From JAFMDF01 sp965277445 (GTDB lineage: Bacteria; Bacteroidota; Bacteroidia; Chitinophagales; Saprospiraceae): a stretch of DNA of 64,000 bases. The DNA lies in the NCBI GenBank assembly GCA_965277445.1, contig CBDICY010000013.1, positions 1,984,001 to 2,048,000 on the forward strand, in the 5' to 3' direction. Positions 39,139 to 48,397 of the stretch are shown here, piece by piece; position 1 is the stretch's first letter, and the number at the start of each line of letters is the position of its first letter. Under the pieces are notes generated by a model, which worked only from the letters and a program-made list of their open reading frames with translations, was not told the origin of the DNA and ran no database searches. The position numbers were made by a program, and so were the translations under genes.

Positions 39139-39211
39139 TATTGAAATACGCTTGGTCTAAATTGGCTTAATCGCTAATAAAATGATACCTAATGAAATAA
39201 TAACCTTAGTA

Positions 39212-39649
39212 ATGCATATTAGACGAAATAAGAAAATAAAATTTATTTACATTCTTCTATCCACAGTAGTATTTATTAATTGTGGCAAAGAAATTAATAT
39301 AAATGAATTTCCAAAAGAGGATTTTGAGCAAGTGTTTGCCTATAAAATGACTGGTGAAAATGGAGAAGTTATTGAAAATGACAAAATCTCTAATAAAGTT
39401 GTAGGAAAAGGAGAATTATTAACAGAACAAGAAATTGAAGAATTAACAAAGATCTTTTATGACAAATCAACTTATGGAGAAACTGTATCAAAATGTTTTG
39501 AACCACAGATTGGATATGTTTTTTATGGGAATAAAAATAAAATTGTTGCCCACTCAACGATATGCCTAGCTTGTAATTGGATGAAAACAAGCCCTGATAT
39601 TGGAGTATTTATTTTTAGTGCAAAGGAAGGAGTAGATTGGAAAAATTAG
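39212..39649 (+). CDS. Hypothetical lipoprotein
   Basis: 146 residues from the ATG at 39212. The frame opens 10 codons earlier at 39182. The N-terminus KKIKFIYILLSTVVFINC is a lipoprotein signal with Cys about residue 23. The rest contains LTEQEIEELTKIFYD and three cysteines (SKCFEP, STICLACNW). No family is recognised. It sits in front of the luciferase-like oxidoreductase gene, 27 bp away. Confidence 0.65.
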   Translation: MHIRRNKKIKFIYILLSTVVFINCGKEININEFPKEDFEQVFAYKMTGENGEVIENDKISNKVVGKGELLTEQEIEELTKIFYDKSTYGETVSKCFEPQIGYVFYGNKNKIVAHSTICLACNWMKTSPDIGVFIFSAKEGVDWKN

Positions 39650-39676
39650 AAAAAAAAATATTTGAAAAATAAAAAC

Positions 39677-40723
39677 ATGAGCCAAAATATAAGAAACATA
39701 GCCTATTCCATCCTTGATTTAGCCTTGGTATCTGAAGGGTTAACCCCAGCAGAAACGCTAAAAAATAGCCTAAAATTAGCCCAAGCGGCAGAAAACTGTG
39801 GCTATACCAGATTCTGGTTAGCCGAACATCATAATTCAATTAGCATTGCAAGTGCAGCGCCACAGATTTTAATTGGGTACATCGCCGCGAACACTAAATC
39901 AATTCGAGTAGGTTCAGGTGGGATTATGTTGCCCAATCATGCTTCTTTAGTGATAGCTGAACAATTTGGGACCTTAGGTGCATTATATCCCAATCGGATT
40001 GACCTAGGACTAGGCAGAGCGCCGGGAACGGATGCAGCAACTGCCAATGCAATAAACCCAAGTCGAATGCAAGCGACTTACGCCTTTCCGCAAGAAATCC
40101 ATAAAATTCAACAATATTTTTCAACCAATAATAGTGGCGCAGCAGTACGAGCAAATGTAGCAGAAGGAGTCGATGTGCCATTGTATATTCTTGGTTCAAG
40201 TACCGATAGTGCACATTTGGCAGCAAAAAAAGGCTTGCCTTATGCCTTTGCCAGTCATTTTGCCACCACGCATTTAATGGAAGCCTTGAATATTTATTAT
40301 AATGAATTTCAACCTTCAGAATATTTAAAAGAACCCTATACGATGGCAGGTGTCAATGTCATCATTGGAGAGACAGACGAAGCGGCTGAACAAATGCTAA
40401 CCACTTTAATTAAAGGAATTGTAGGCATTTTAACAGGTAAACGATCTTATTTACAACCTCCTTGTGTCATGACCCAAGAATTGCGAGAGGTAGCTAAGCA
40501 TCCTGCGGTGCGACAGATGTTGAAATATTCTTTTGTTGGAAATAAAGAAACCGTCAAACAACAAACTGCTGATTTTTTAGCCAAAACAGGAGTGAATGAA
40601 TTGATTGCGGTGACAAATATTTTTGATATTGAAGATCGAATTAAATCTTATCAGACTTTTGCGGAAATAATGGGGGAGATGAAGTATGCGGTGGAGGAAA
40701 TAGAATTAGATGCTGTAAAATAA
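39677..40723 (+). CDS. LLM-class flavin-dependent oxidoreductase
   Basis: 348 residues from the ATG at 39677; a TTG five codons earlier also opens the frame. The family's signature segments are there: YTRFWLAEHHN, IRVGSGGIMLPNHASLVIAEQFGTL, YPNRIDLGLGRAPGTD and the C-terminal VAKHPAVRQML. It is a TIM-barrel flavin enzyme related to luciferase. The substrate is unknown. Length is normal. Confidence 0.92.
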   Translation: MSQNIRNIAYSILDLALVSEGLTPAETLKNSLKLAQAAENCGYTRFWLAEHHNSISIASAAPQILIGYIAANTKSIRVGSGGIMLPNHASLVIAEQFGTLGALYPNRIDLGLGRAPGTDAATANAINPSRMQATYAFPQEIHKIQQYFSTNNSGAAVRANVAEGVDVPLYILGSSTDSAHLAAKKGLPYAFASHFATTHLMEALNIYYNEFQPSEYLKEPYTMAGVNVIIGETDEAAEQMLTTLIKGIVGILTGKRSYLQPPCVMTQELREVAKHPAVRQMLKYSFVGNKETVKQQTADFLAKTGVNELIAVTNIFDIEDRIKSYQTFAEIMGEMKYAVEEIELDAVK

Positions 40724-40777
40724 TAGCTTTTCGATTTTAGATAATGTATTACGATGCTAAAATTATTTGTGGTTTTC

Positions 40778-40813
40778 ATTCATCCGTGGGTATATTCTTT
40801 CCTACGGATGAAT
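40778..40813 (+). terminator. Inverted repeat after the luciferase-like gene
   Basis: ATTCATCCGT pairs with ACGGATGAAT around a short loop, 55 bp after the stop. It uses the CCGT/ACGG words found in the repeats at 1-23 and 5356-5417. Confidence 0.5.
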
Positions 40814-40859
40814 AAAGACCATGGATAAGGATACATAATGATATAAATAATTCCTCTGA

Positions 40860-41510
40860 TTATAATTTCAAATAATAAACTTTATCGGCATACTCTTCCT
40901 GCAATAAACCCACAATTTTCTCATAAGCACAAGGCGTTTTGACAAAATCCACTCCTTTCATATCAATCACCAAAACGGGAAAGTCAGGTTGGGTTTTAAA
41001 GAAACCGAAATAAGCTTTTTCTACTTTGTCCAAATAGATGGGATCAATAGTATCTTCCATTTCCCGTCCTCGCTGTTTAATAAAAGTTTTTAATTCGGGA
41101 ACAGGTCGATGCAAATAAATTAAAATATCTGGACTAGGGAAATTCGCATTTAAGGTATGGAAAAGTTGCTGGAATAAATGCTTTTCTGCTCCTGTTAAAT
41201 TACTATCCGCAAATAAAAGGGTTTTGAGAAAAAAGTAATCTGCGATGGTCTTTTGTTGCGGAGTGTTTTGATTTTTATAGAATGCTTGAAGCTGTTGATG
41301 TCGTTGTGTCATAAAATATAACTCAACTTGCAAGGTATATCGTTCTGGGTTTTCATAAAATAAAGGCAAAAAAGGATTTTCTGTGAATTGCTCTAATATC
41401 AACCGATAATCGAATTCGTTACCGAGCATTTCGCTGAGTGTCGTTTTTCCTGCGCCAATATTTCCTTCAATCGCTATGTAACTGTAGTTTAACTCCTTTT
41501 TAATTTTCAA
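40860..41510 (-). CDS. Deoxynucleoside kinase
   Basis: 216 residues. The P-loop GNIGAGKTTL is at the N-terminus after YIAIEG, and a DR-like segment (YLHRPVPELKTFIKQRGREME) is in the lid region. It phosphorylates deoxyadenosine/deoxyguanosine-type nucleosides in the salvage pathway. The first in-frame start is TTG at 41510; no ATG is available ahead of the P-loop. It lies directly downstream of the NtrC-family regulator gene, 45 bp after its stop and probably in the same transcript. Confidence 0.88.
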   Translation of the reverse strand: MKIKKELNYSYIAIEGNIGAGKTTLSEMLGNEFDYRLILEQFTENPFLPLFYENPERYTLQVELYFMTQRHQQLQAFYKNQNTPQQKTIADYFFLKTLLFADSNLTGAEKHLFQQLFHTLNANFPSPDILIYLHRPVPELKTFIKQRGREMEDTIDPIYLDKVEKAYFGFFKTQPDFPVLVIDMKGVDFVKTPCAYEKIVGLLQEEYADKVYYLKL

Positions 41511-41555
41511 TTTTCAATTTTCAATTTATAATTTTCAACCTGTAACTTGCAACTC

Positions 41556-42932
41556 CTAAAGCCCATGTTTTTCCATTCGCCGATACAAAGATTGTCTAGT
41601 AATACCTAATTCATCTGCAGCTTTACTGACATTTCCTTTGTGCTTATTTAATGCCTTATTGATAGCTTGTCGTTCGACTTCTTCCAAATTAAAACTATCC
41701 ACTTTAATACCTTCTCCTTTATTCTCTTGTACCGTTTCTTGGAATAAAAAGTCATCTGGTTGGAGAATATTACCATCTGCTAGAATAATGGCTCTTTCCA
41801 CGGCGTGCCGCAATTCTCGAATATTCCCTGGCCAATGATAGTTGGTTAACTTTTGCAAAGTCTCTTTCGCAAACTTCATTGAAGACTTTTGATATTTTTT
41901 GCTATAGATTTTTAAGAAATGTTTAGCTAAAAGTGGAATGTCTTCTATTCGTTCTGCCAGACTAGGCAAATTTAATTCCACGGTATTAATCCGATAGACT
42001 AAATCCTGTCTAAAAGTACCTTCTTTGACCATCTCATAAAGCGGCATATTGGTCGCACAAACTAAGCGAATATCAACTTTAGTCATTTTATGTTCGCCAA
42101 TTTTGCGAATTTGCCGAGTTTGCAAAGCTGATAATAATTTTGCTTGTAAGGGCAAAGAAAGATTACCAATTTCGTCTAAAAATAGCGTTCCACCGTTTGC
42201 CGCTTCAAATCGACCAATTCTATCTTCATAAGCATCGGTAAAAGCACCTTTTTTATGTCCAAATAACTCACTTTCAAAAAGGGATGCTGGAACTGCACCT
42301 AAATCTACGGAGACAAAAACTTTATCTGCTCGGTCTGATTGGCGATGTAATTCTCTGGCAATTAATTCTTTTCCTGTTCCATTGGCGCCTAAAATTAGGA
42401 TATTCGCATCCGTTTTTCCTACTTTTGCAACCGTTGCTAACGTTTGTTTAAGCGGTGCAGATTCACCAACAATTTTACTGTATTGTTGATCAATATCTGG
42501 GCTTAAACCACTTGCTTGTGGAGCAGCTTGTTCCCCTTGCGGATTTCTTTTTTTATCGTAGGCGGTATTTACTGTTTCTAATAGTTTCTCATTTTTCCAA
42601 GGCTTTAAGACAAAATCAGACGCACCAACTTTTAATGCTTTTACAGCAGTATTGACATCACCATAAGCGGTTATCATAATCACCTGCGTTTCTGGGCTAA
42701 GTTCTCTGATTTTGGTTAACCACGTAATACCATCTGCTCCAGAAGTATCACCTTGTCGGAAATTCATATCCAACAATACGACATCAAAATCGAACTGTCG
42801 AAGTAGCCTAGGAATGTAATGAGGATTGAGTTCAGCCTTTACAAAAGTGTAATGCTGTTTTAGAAAAATGCGAAGTGTTAATAAAATATCTTCTTCGTCA
42901 TCTATGATTAAGATTTTCCCTTCTTTTTTCAT
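41556..42932 (-). CDS. NtrC-family sigma-54-dependent response regulator
   Basis: 458 residues from the ATG at 42932; the frame extends to 43037 but that part is not receiver-like and overlaps the binding sites. Receiver domain: DDEED near 11-15, phosphorylation site Asp55 in VVLLDMNF, Lys110 in FVLKPW. AAA+ domain: Walker A GANGTGKE (182-189), the sigma-54 loop GAFTDA (229-234, instead of GAFTGA), and LFLDEIGNL as Walker B. The C-terminal Fis-type HTH is KAADELGITRQSLYRRM. It should activate sigma-54 promoters when phosphorylated. No histidine kinase gene is in the window. Tandem dyads 46 bp upstream suggest autoregulation. Confidence 0.95.
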   Translation of the reverse strand: MKKEGKILIIDDEEDILLTLRIFLKQHYTFVKAELNPHYIPRLLRQFDFDVVLLDMNFRQGDTSGADGITWLTKIRELSPETQVIMITAYGDVNTAVKALKVGASDFVLKPWKNEKLLETVNTAYDKKRNPQGEQAAPQASGLSPDIDQQYSKIVGESAPLKQTLATVAKVGKTDANILILGANGTGKELIARELHRQSDRADKVFVSVDLGAVPASLFESELFGHKKGAFTDAYEDRIGRFEAANGGTLFLDEIGNLSLPLQAKLLSALQTRQIRKIGEHKMTKVDIRLVCATNMPLYEMVKEGTFRQDLVYRINTVELNLPSLAERIEDIPLLAKHFLKIYSKKYQKSSMKFAKETLQKLTNYHWPGNIRELRHAVERAIILADGNILQPDDFLFQETVQENKGEGIKVDSFNLEEVERQAINKALNKHKGNVSKAADELGITRQSLYRRMEKHGL

Positions 42933-42977
42933 ATTTGTCGGTAGTTTTGGCGAATTTGCGGCTAAGTTAAGTAAAAC

Positions 42978-43014
42978 TGTCCACATTCGGACAATGATTG
43001 TACTATTACGGACA
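42978..43014. promoter_or_regulatory. Tandem 16-bp dyads, predicted enhancer sites of the NtrC-like regulator
   Basis: Site A (42978-42993) is TGTCCACATTCGGACA, a TGTCC-N6-GGACA dyad. Site B (42999-43014) is TGTACTATTACGGACA with one mismatch. The offset is 21 bp, two helix turns, so both face the same side. Site B ends 66 bp before the GG of the sigma-54-like element at 43080. Both sites recur upstream of the permease at 50457 with the same 21-bp offset. Confidence 0.75.
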
Positions 43015-43077
43015 TGAAAAAATAAGAAAGGTTGCAATATTTTTTTTTAAATAATTGATAATCAATAAATTATGTTT

Positions 43078-43094
43078 TTGGCACAGCTATTTCA
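43078..43094 (+). promoter_or_regulatory. Sigma-54-like promoter of the HlyD-family gene
   Basis: TTGGCACAGCTATTTCA against the consensus TTGGCACRNNNNTTGCA. The -24 GG is at 43080-43081, and at the -12 position TC replaces GC. The GG-to-GC spacing of 10 is right. It lies 80 bp before the HlyD-family ATG. Confidence 0.65.
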
Positions 43095-43173
43095 ATAGTC
43101 AAAATATATTTGGCATTGTATATTTTTAAAGAATTGATAAATTATCCTACTTACAAAACTGATAGCATAAAAG

Positions 43174-44424
43174 ATGGACAAAAAATTAGAAAAAAAAGGA
43201 TTCGGCTGGCAAAAGATTGCTTTAATAATAGTAGCACTTGGTGCTGCTGGATTTGTAGGCAGCAACATGTATAAGAATGCGGGGGTTTCTAAACTAAATG
43301 TAGAAACAAATCGCTTGTTAGTAGATACGATTCATCAAGGTGTTTTCCAAGAATTTATCCCGATTACAGGCGTTGTTGAACCGATTAAAACCGTATTTAT
43401 TGATGCGGTAGAAGGTGGACGTATTGAAGAAATCTATGTAGAAGATGGTGCGATGTTGAAGAAAGGACAAAAAATTATGCAATTGTCTAATCCGAACTTG
43501 CAGTTAAATTATTTGCAATCAGAGGGGCAGATAATGAATCAAATCAATCAGTTAGAGAATTTAAAACTAACGAGAGAACAACAAAGCTTGAATTTAAGAG
43601 AACAAGCCTTGGATGTTGAGTTTAATTTGGATTTATTATCGAAAAGAACCAGAAGAAATAAATCTTTATACAAAGATGATGTAATTGCACAAGTAGATTT
43701 TGAAGAAACACAAGATCAATACGAACATTTGCAAAGAAGAAAAAAATTATTAGCAGAAGTTATTCGTAGAGATAGTATGTCGCAAGTTGTTCAAGAGAAT
43801 CAACTAGAAAGTTCAGTCGATTTAATGCGCCGAAACCTTAATATTAGTAAGCAAACTTTAGAGAATTTATTAGTACGTTCCCCGATTGATGGACAGCTTT
43901 CAGGTTTTGATTCAGAGATAGGAGAATTGATTAACCAAGGCGGAAGAATTGCCCAATTAGATGACCTGAGAAACTTTAAAGTTCGAGGAAGAATCGATGA
44001 ATTTTACATTACACGCATCTTTTTGAATCAAGAGGGGTCTTTCTTATTGGGTGGTAAAAGTTACGACCTAATTATTAAGAAGATTTACCCTGATGTTAGG
44101 AATGGTGTTTTTGAAGTAGACATGGTTTTTACCTCTGAAATTCCAACGACGATCAAGCGTGGTCAGACGGTTTCTATCAAACTTGCCTTGAGTGCAGAAA
44201 CAAAAGCCTTATTGATTGCTAGAGGTGGTTTTTACCAAACAACTGGCGGAAATTGGGTATATGTCATTGATCCTGCAACCAATACGGCTTATAAGCGAGA
44301 TATTAAAGTAGGTCGCCAAAACCCAAGTTTCTATGAAGTCACTCAAGGATTAAAAGCAGGAGATATAGTGATTACTTCTAGTTATGATAATTTTGGGGAT
44401 AAAGATGAATTAGTTTTGAAATAA
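43174..44424 (+). CDS. HlyD/MFP-family membrane fusion protein (efflux adaptor)
   Basis: 416 residues. A single N-terminal membrane helix (about 14-33) is followed by a beta-barrel/lipoyl domain (ITGVVEPIKTVFIDAVEGGRIEEIYVEDGAMLKKGQKI) and a long alpha-hairpin (about 110-220). The lipoyl half returns in LVRSPIDGQLSGFDSEIGELINQGG, and membrane-proximal beta domains follow. It should bridge an ABC transporter to an outer-membrane channel. Its likely partners are the ABC ATPase and permeases downstream. No TolC-like gene is in the window. ATG start. Confidence 0.92.
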   Translation: MDKKLEKKGFGWQKIALIIVALGAAGFVGSNMYKNAGVSKLNVETNRLLVDTIHQGVFQEFIPITGVVEPIKTVFIDAVEGGRIEEIYVEDGAMLKKGQKIMQLSNPNLQLNYLQSEGQIMNQINQLENLKLTREQQSLNLREQALDVEFNLDLLSKRTRRNKSLYKDDVIAQVDFEETQDQYEHLQRRKKLLAEVIRRDSMSQVVQENQLESSVDLMRRNLNISKQTLENLLVRSPIDGQLSGFDSEIGELINQGGRIAQLDDLRNFKVRGRIDEFYITRIFLNQEGSFLLGGKSYDLIIKKIYPDVRNGVFEVDMVFTSEIPTTIKRGQTVSIKLALSAETKALLIARGGFYQTTGGNWVYVIDPATNTAYKRDIKVGRQNPSFYEVTQGLKAGDIVITSSYDNFGDKDELVLK

Positions 44425-44427
44425 CTG

Positions 44428-44724
44428 ATGAACTATTTTTGATTTCAGATTTTTTGGAAAGCCAAAAACTATACAGATTTACTGACCAATTGAGAGGGGC
44501 AGAAATGAGCATTTTCTAATAATATAGCAGAAGGTTCAGGAGATGGGAATAAAGAATTTAAAAAAATTCTTAGATATTCGAGAAGGTCAGCATTTGAATG
44601 TGCCAATATTCTGATTTTATTAGAACGAAAGCGGCTAATAAAAACAGAAAGAAAAATAAGGTTGTATAATCGACTTGACGAATTATGCAGAAAAATAACA
44701 AACTTTAGTAAAATATTAGCTTAA
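44428..44724 (+). pseudogene. Decayed four-helix-bundle (S23/IVS-like) protein gene
   Basis: Translation in three frames recovers a four-helix-bundle protein. Frame from 44428 gives FQIFWKAKNYTDLLTN, with a stop at codon 5. The next frame gives LRGAEMSIF from about 44489. The third gives SNNIAEGSGDGNKEF through to a stop at 44722, with a complete second half. At least two frameshifts and one early stop are needed. The NIAEGSG motif is diagnostic for the family named from 23S rRNA intervening sequences. It starts 4 bases after the HlyD-family stop and lies between the adaptor and the ATPase gene. Confidence 0.8.
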
Positions 44725-44750
44725 AAGCATTGGATTTTGGCGTGGACTTT

Positions 44751-44858
44751 CCCTAAGCCCTTTAGCCCTAAGTCCTCTGCTAAATTAAATTTCCAAATTT
44801 TGTAGGAAAGGATTAGTGGCAGGGTGCATCCCTAAGCCCTCTGCCCTTAGCCCTACGC
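44751..44858. repeat. CCCTAAGCCCT direct repeats
   Basis: Two blocks beginning CCCTAAGCCCT, at 44751-44780 and 44830-44858, in the gap before the ABC ATPase gene. Both run on with further CCCTNAG words. Confidence 0.55.
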
Positions 44859-44871
44859 AAACCAACAGTAT

Positions 44872-45558
44872 ATGATTAAAATTAAAGACTTGGTGAAAGT
44901 TTATCGAACAGAGGAAGTCGAGACAACTGCCATCAATAAATTAAACATCGAAATTAAAGAAGGCGAATTTGTCTCTATTATGGGTCCTTCCGGTTGCGGA
45001 AAATCGACTTTGTTAAATATTCTTGGACTAATAGACAATCCATCTGACGGAGAATATTGGTTCTTAGAAGAAGAAGTAGCAAAATATCCAGAAAGAAAGC
45101 GGTCTAACTTAAGAAAGCATAATATTGGCTTCATCTTCCAAAGCTTTAATTTAATTGACGAACTAACGGTATTTGAAAATGTCGAATTACCAATGTTATA
45201 CACCAAGGTTCCTTCTGCTGAAAGAAAGAAGCGGGTAGAAGAACTCTTGGAACGTATGAACATTATGCATCGTCGAAATCACTTTCCGCAGCAATTATCA
45301 GGTGGTCAGCAACAAAGAGTTGCGGTTGCTAGAGCAGTTGTCAATAAGCCGAAGTTAATCCTAGCGGATGAGCCTACGGGTAACTTGGATAGCTCGAATG
45401 GAGACGATGTAATGAAGACTTTAGCCCAATTAAATGCGGAAGGCGCCACCATCATCATGGTAACGCACTCGCCTTATTGTGCAGAATTCGGTAATCGGGT
45501 AATTCGATTATTAGATGGACAAGTCGTGACAGAAAATATTGTTCAACAATATATTTAG
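44872..45558 (+). CDS. ABC transporter ATPase (MacB/LolD-like)
   Basis: 228 residues, a stand-alone nucleotide-binding subunit. Walker A GPSGCGKST, Q-loop near GFIFQSFNLI, signature LSGGQQQRVAVARA, Walker B LILADEPTGNLD and H-loop VTHS are all present. The subgroup is the LolD/MacB type that pairs with FtsX-like permeases. It is followed 222 bp on by a permease gene on the same strand. ATG start; it has no close RBS evidence because the upstream gap is repeat-filled. Confidence 0.95.
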   Translation: MIKIKDLVKVYRTEEVETTAINKLNIEIKEGEFVSIMGPSGCGKSTLLNILGLIDNPSDGEYWFLEEEVAKYPERKRSNLRKHNIGFIFQSFNLIDELTVFENVELPMLYTKVPSAERKKRVEELLERMNIMHRRNHFPQQLSGGQQQRVAVARAVVNKPKLILADEPTGNLDSSNGDDVMKTLAQLNAEGATIIMVTHSPYCAEFGNRVIRLLDGQVVTENIVQQYI

Positions 45559-45780
45559 TGATTTGTGATTGGTGACTAGTTACCAATCACCATTCACTAA
45601 TCACCAACAAGCTTTTGTAAGAAATCATACCCGATTGAAAAACTAATGGTTGTACTGCTTCATTGCGGTGCAGCCATTTAGCGTTTACAGAATGACTGGA
45701 TTTTGCAGGATTTACAAGATGTTTCTAACCTTAGCTAATTTCTTTAATAACTTTTAATTTCTTCCAATAACTTCCCCACC

Positions 45781-48213
45781 ATGTTAAAAAATTACTTCAA
45801 AATTGCCCTTCGCCATCTCTTAAGTAATAAGACTTTTTCTATCATTAATATTTTAGGATTAGCGATAGGGATGGCCTGTTTTCTAGTGATTTTATTATTT
45901 GTAGAAGGCGAATTGGGCTATGATAGTTTTCACGAAAAAGGCGATAGGATTCATCGAATGGTGCTAGATAGATTATATCCTGGGCGGAATACCGAATATG
46001 CAACCATTCCACATTCCTATGCGGTATCAGCAAAACTGGAATATCCTGAAATAGAAGAAAGTTGTCGGATTTTTAAGTTTCCTGGAGGTATTTTATTAAA
46101 AAAAGGGGAAGAAGTTTTTGAGGAGAAAGAGCGCATGTGGGCAGACAGTAATTTTTTCCAAGTCTTTGATTTTGACTTAATACAAGGAAACCCAGCCGAA
46201 GTTTTAAAACAGCCGAATACAGCTGTTTTGACGGAATCAACCGCAAAGAAATATTTTGGAAAGGTTAATCCAATTGGAAAAACGATTGAAATTCCACAAA
46301 ACCCGAATAACCTGCAAGTAACGGGTGTTTGCAAAGATGTACCAGAAAATTCTCATATCAATTTTGATTTGGTGATATCAGGAAGTACTTTGAATGCTTT
46401 TATCTTGCAACCTAATCATGTTGGTTTTGATAGTTATACTTACTTTTTATTAAAAGAAGGGACTGACCCACAAAAATTAGCCGCCAAATTTCCTGATTTA
46501 GTGACGAAATATGCTTCTGGAGAAATACTACGGAATTTCGGGGTGAGTTATGAAGAATATCAAAAAAGTGGAAATGGGTATATTTATTCTTTACAACCCA
46601 TTAAGGATATTTATTTGAAATCCAATTTAGAAGCAGAATTAAAACCACCTGGCAGCTTAACGAGGATTTATATTTTTAGTGTGATTGCTTTGTTTATATT
46701 ATTCATTGCGGTAATTAATTTTATGAATTTGGCTACAGCCAAATCGGCGGAAAGAGCCAAAGAGGTAGGTATCCGAAAAACATTAGGGTCGAGCAAAAAG
46801 GAAATTGCTAGTCAGTTTTTAGTGGAGGCCGTAACGATTAGCTTTATTAGTGCGATGCTAGCCTTTGGTATATTGCTATTTTTAGCCCCTCTGTTCAATG
46901 ATATTGCTGGGAAACAGATTAGTCTATGGTCGTTTGTGAATGTTCCAGCTATAGTAGCTATTTCGATTGGTGCCCTCTTAATTGGTTTATTAGCGGGTAG
47001 TTATCCTGCCTTTGTTCTGACCAGTTTTAAACCATTAGAAGTTTTAAAAGGAAAATTATTTGCGACGCAGAAAGGCGCTTTGTTGAGAAATTCTTTAGTA
47101 GTTGTACAATTCGTGATTTCAGTAGTTTTGATAGTGGCAACGATTGTTGTTTTTCGTCAATTAGAATTTATTCAAAATAAAGAATTGGGGTTTGATAAAG
47201 AAAATGTGATTAATATCCAAGGTGGCTTTGGTTTAGATGCTCAAAAAGCCAAAACGTTGAAAGAAGAATTTGCTAGAATGGATGGCATCTTGGGCGTTGC
47301 TTCTAGTAATACCATTCCTGGAATGACCTACTTCGGTACTTCTTGGCGTGCATCAGGAGACAATGAAAAAGCAACGGGTAGGCGACTTGTGGTAGACGAA
47401 AATTATGTGGAGTGTATGAATATGGAGATGGTGGCTGGTAGAGATTTTTCTAAAGAATTTGCCGATTCCAATTCCGTTATGTTGAATGAAACGGCGGTAA
47501 AAACATTGGGCTTAACCGATCCGATAGGCAAACAAGTTTTTTCAAGTGATTTTCATCCTGATAATCAAGACGAAGCATTTACGATTGTTGGGATTGTAAA
47601 AGATTTCCACTTTCAATCTTTACATCGGAATATTGAGCCGCTTTTCTTAGTCAACCCTTCAGGGCCTAATGGCTTGAATGCTTTTTTCAATATTCGAGTC
47701 AAAGGCGGCGAATTCCAATCGGTAATTAGCCAAATTGAACAAAAATGGAAACAATTTTGGCCAGAACAACCATTCCGATTTACTTTTATGGATGGGAATT
47801 TACAAGCTTTTTATGAAGCGGAAGAAACGTCTAAAAAAGTATTTAGTTTATTCTCTTTATTGGCTATTTTTATTGCTTGTATGGGTTTATTAGGTTTGGC
47901 TGCTTATGTGACGCAAACAAGGAGAAAAGAAATTGGCGTGCGGAAAGTCATTGGCGCATCGACTTTGCAAATTGTGGGTTTATTATCCAAAGACTTCTTG
48001 AAACTAGTTGGGATTGCTTTAGTCATTGCGACACCTATTGCTTGGTTTGGTATGAGTCGCTGGTTACAAGATTTTGCTTTTGCGATTTCTTTGAGTTGGT
48101 GGATGTTTGCTTTGGCAGGTTTATTGGCGATAGGTATTGCTTTTTTGACGGTGAGTTTTGAGTCAATTAAAGCGGCTACGGCTAATCCTATTCAGTCTTT
48201 GCGGGATGATTGA
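45781..48213 (+). CDS. ABC transporter permease, MacB/FtsX family (first)
   Basis: 810 residues. The N-terminal MLKNYFKIALRHLLSNKTFSIINILGLAIG is a membrane helix typical of Bacteroidota MacB-like permeases. It is followed by a periplasmic core domain, three helices around residue 300-430 (with the KEVGIRKTLGSSKKEIASQFL coupling segment), a second periplasmic domain and the last three helices with KEIGVRKVIGAS. Two FtsX-like units are therefore in one chain, as is usual in this family. It should work with the ATPase at 44872 and the HlyD-family protein to move a substrate out or lipids across the envelope. Confidence 0.92.
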   Translation: MLKNYFKIALRHLLSNKTFSIINILGLAIGMACFLVILLFVEGELGYDSFHEKGDRIHRMVLDRLYPGRNTEYATIPHSYAVSAKLEYPEIEESCRIFKFPGGILLKKGEEVFEEKERMWADSNFFQVFDFDLIQGNPAEVLKQPNTAVLTESTAKKYFGKVNPIGKTIEIPQNPNNLQVTGVCKDVPENSHINFDLVISGSTLNAFILQPNHVGFDSYTYFLLKEGTDPQKLAAKFPDLVTKYASGEILRNFGVSYEEYQKSGNGYIYSLQPIKDIYLKSNLEAELKPPGSLTRIYIFSVIALFILFIAVINFMNLATAKSAERAKEVGIRKTLGSSKKEIASQFLVEAVTISFISAMLAFGILLFLAPLFNDIAGKQISLWSFVNVPAIVAISIGALLIGLLAGSYPAFVLTSFKPLEVLKGKLFATQKGALLRNSLVVVQFVISVVLIVATIVVFRQLEFIQNKELGFDKENVINIQGGFGLDAQKAKTLKEEFARMDGILGVASSNTIPGMTYFGTSWRASGDNEKATGRRLVVDENYVECMNMEMVAGRDFSKEFADSNSVMLNETAVKTLGLTDPIGKQVFSSDFHPDNQDEAFTIVGIVKDFHFQSLHRNIEPLFLVNPSGPNGLNAFFNIRVKGGEFQSVISQIEQKWKQFWPEQPFRFTFMDGNLQAFYEAEETSKKVFSLFSLLAIFIACMGLLGLAAYVTQTRRKEIGVRKVIGASTLQIVGLLSKDFLKLVGIALVIATPIAWFGMSRWLQDFAFAISLSWWMFALAGLLAIGIAFLTVSFESIKAATANPIQSLRDD

Positions 48214-48397
48214 GCGAACCCGCAGGGTGAATGTCTGAGATGAGTAAATACAATTTGTGAACCGTTTATGGGCGGGAAAGCTAAGCGAATGAACCGAAAA
48301 GTGGGTGGGAGGGTTACGAAATGATTAAAAGGTGTCGGGGATATTAGTTTGTTGTTTTCCCACGAATTAATACTCCCCACGGATTTTAATATTAATA

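Noticed and set aside
42933..43037. Longer N-terminus for the NtrC-like regulator
   Set aside because: The extra 35 residues do not belong to receiver domains and overlap the predicted binding sites.
43110..43126. A second TTGGCAT word upstream of the HlyD-family gene as a sigma-54 promoter
   Set aside because: The -24 half fits but the -12 position reads TT, and its distance from the dyads breaks the 65-66 bp rule kept by the other two elements.
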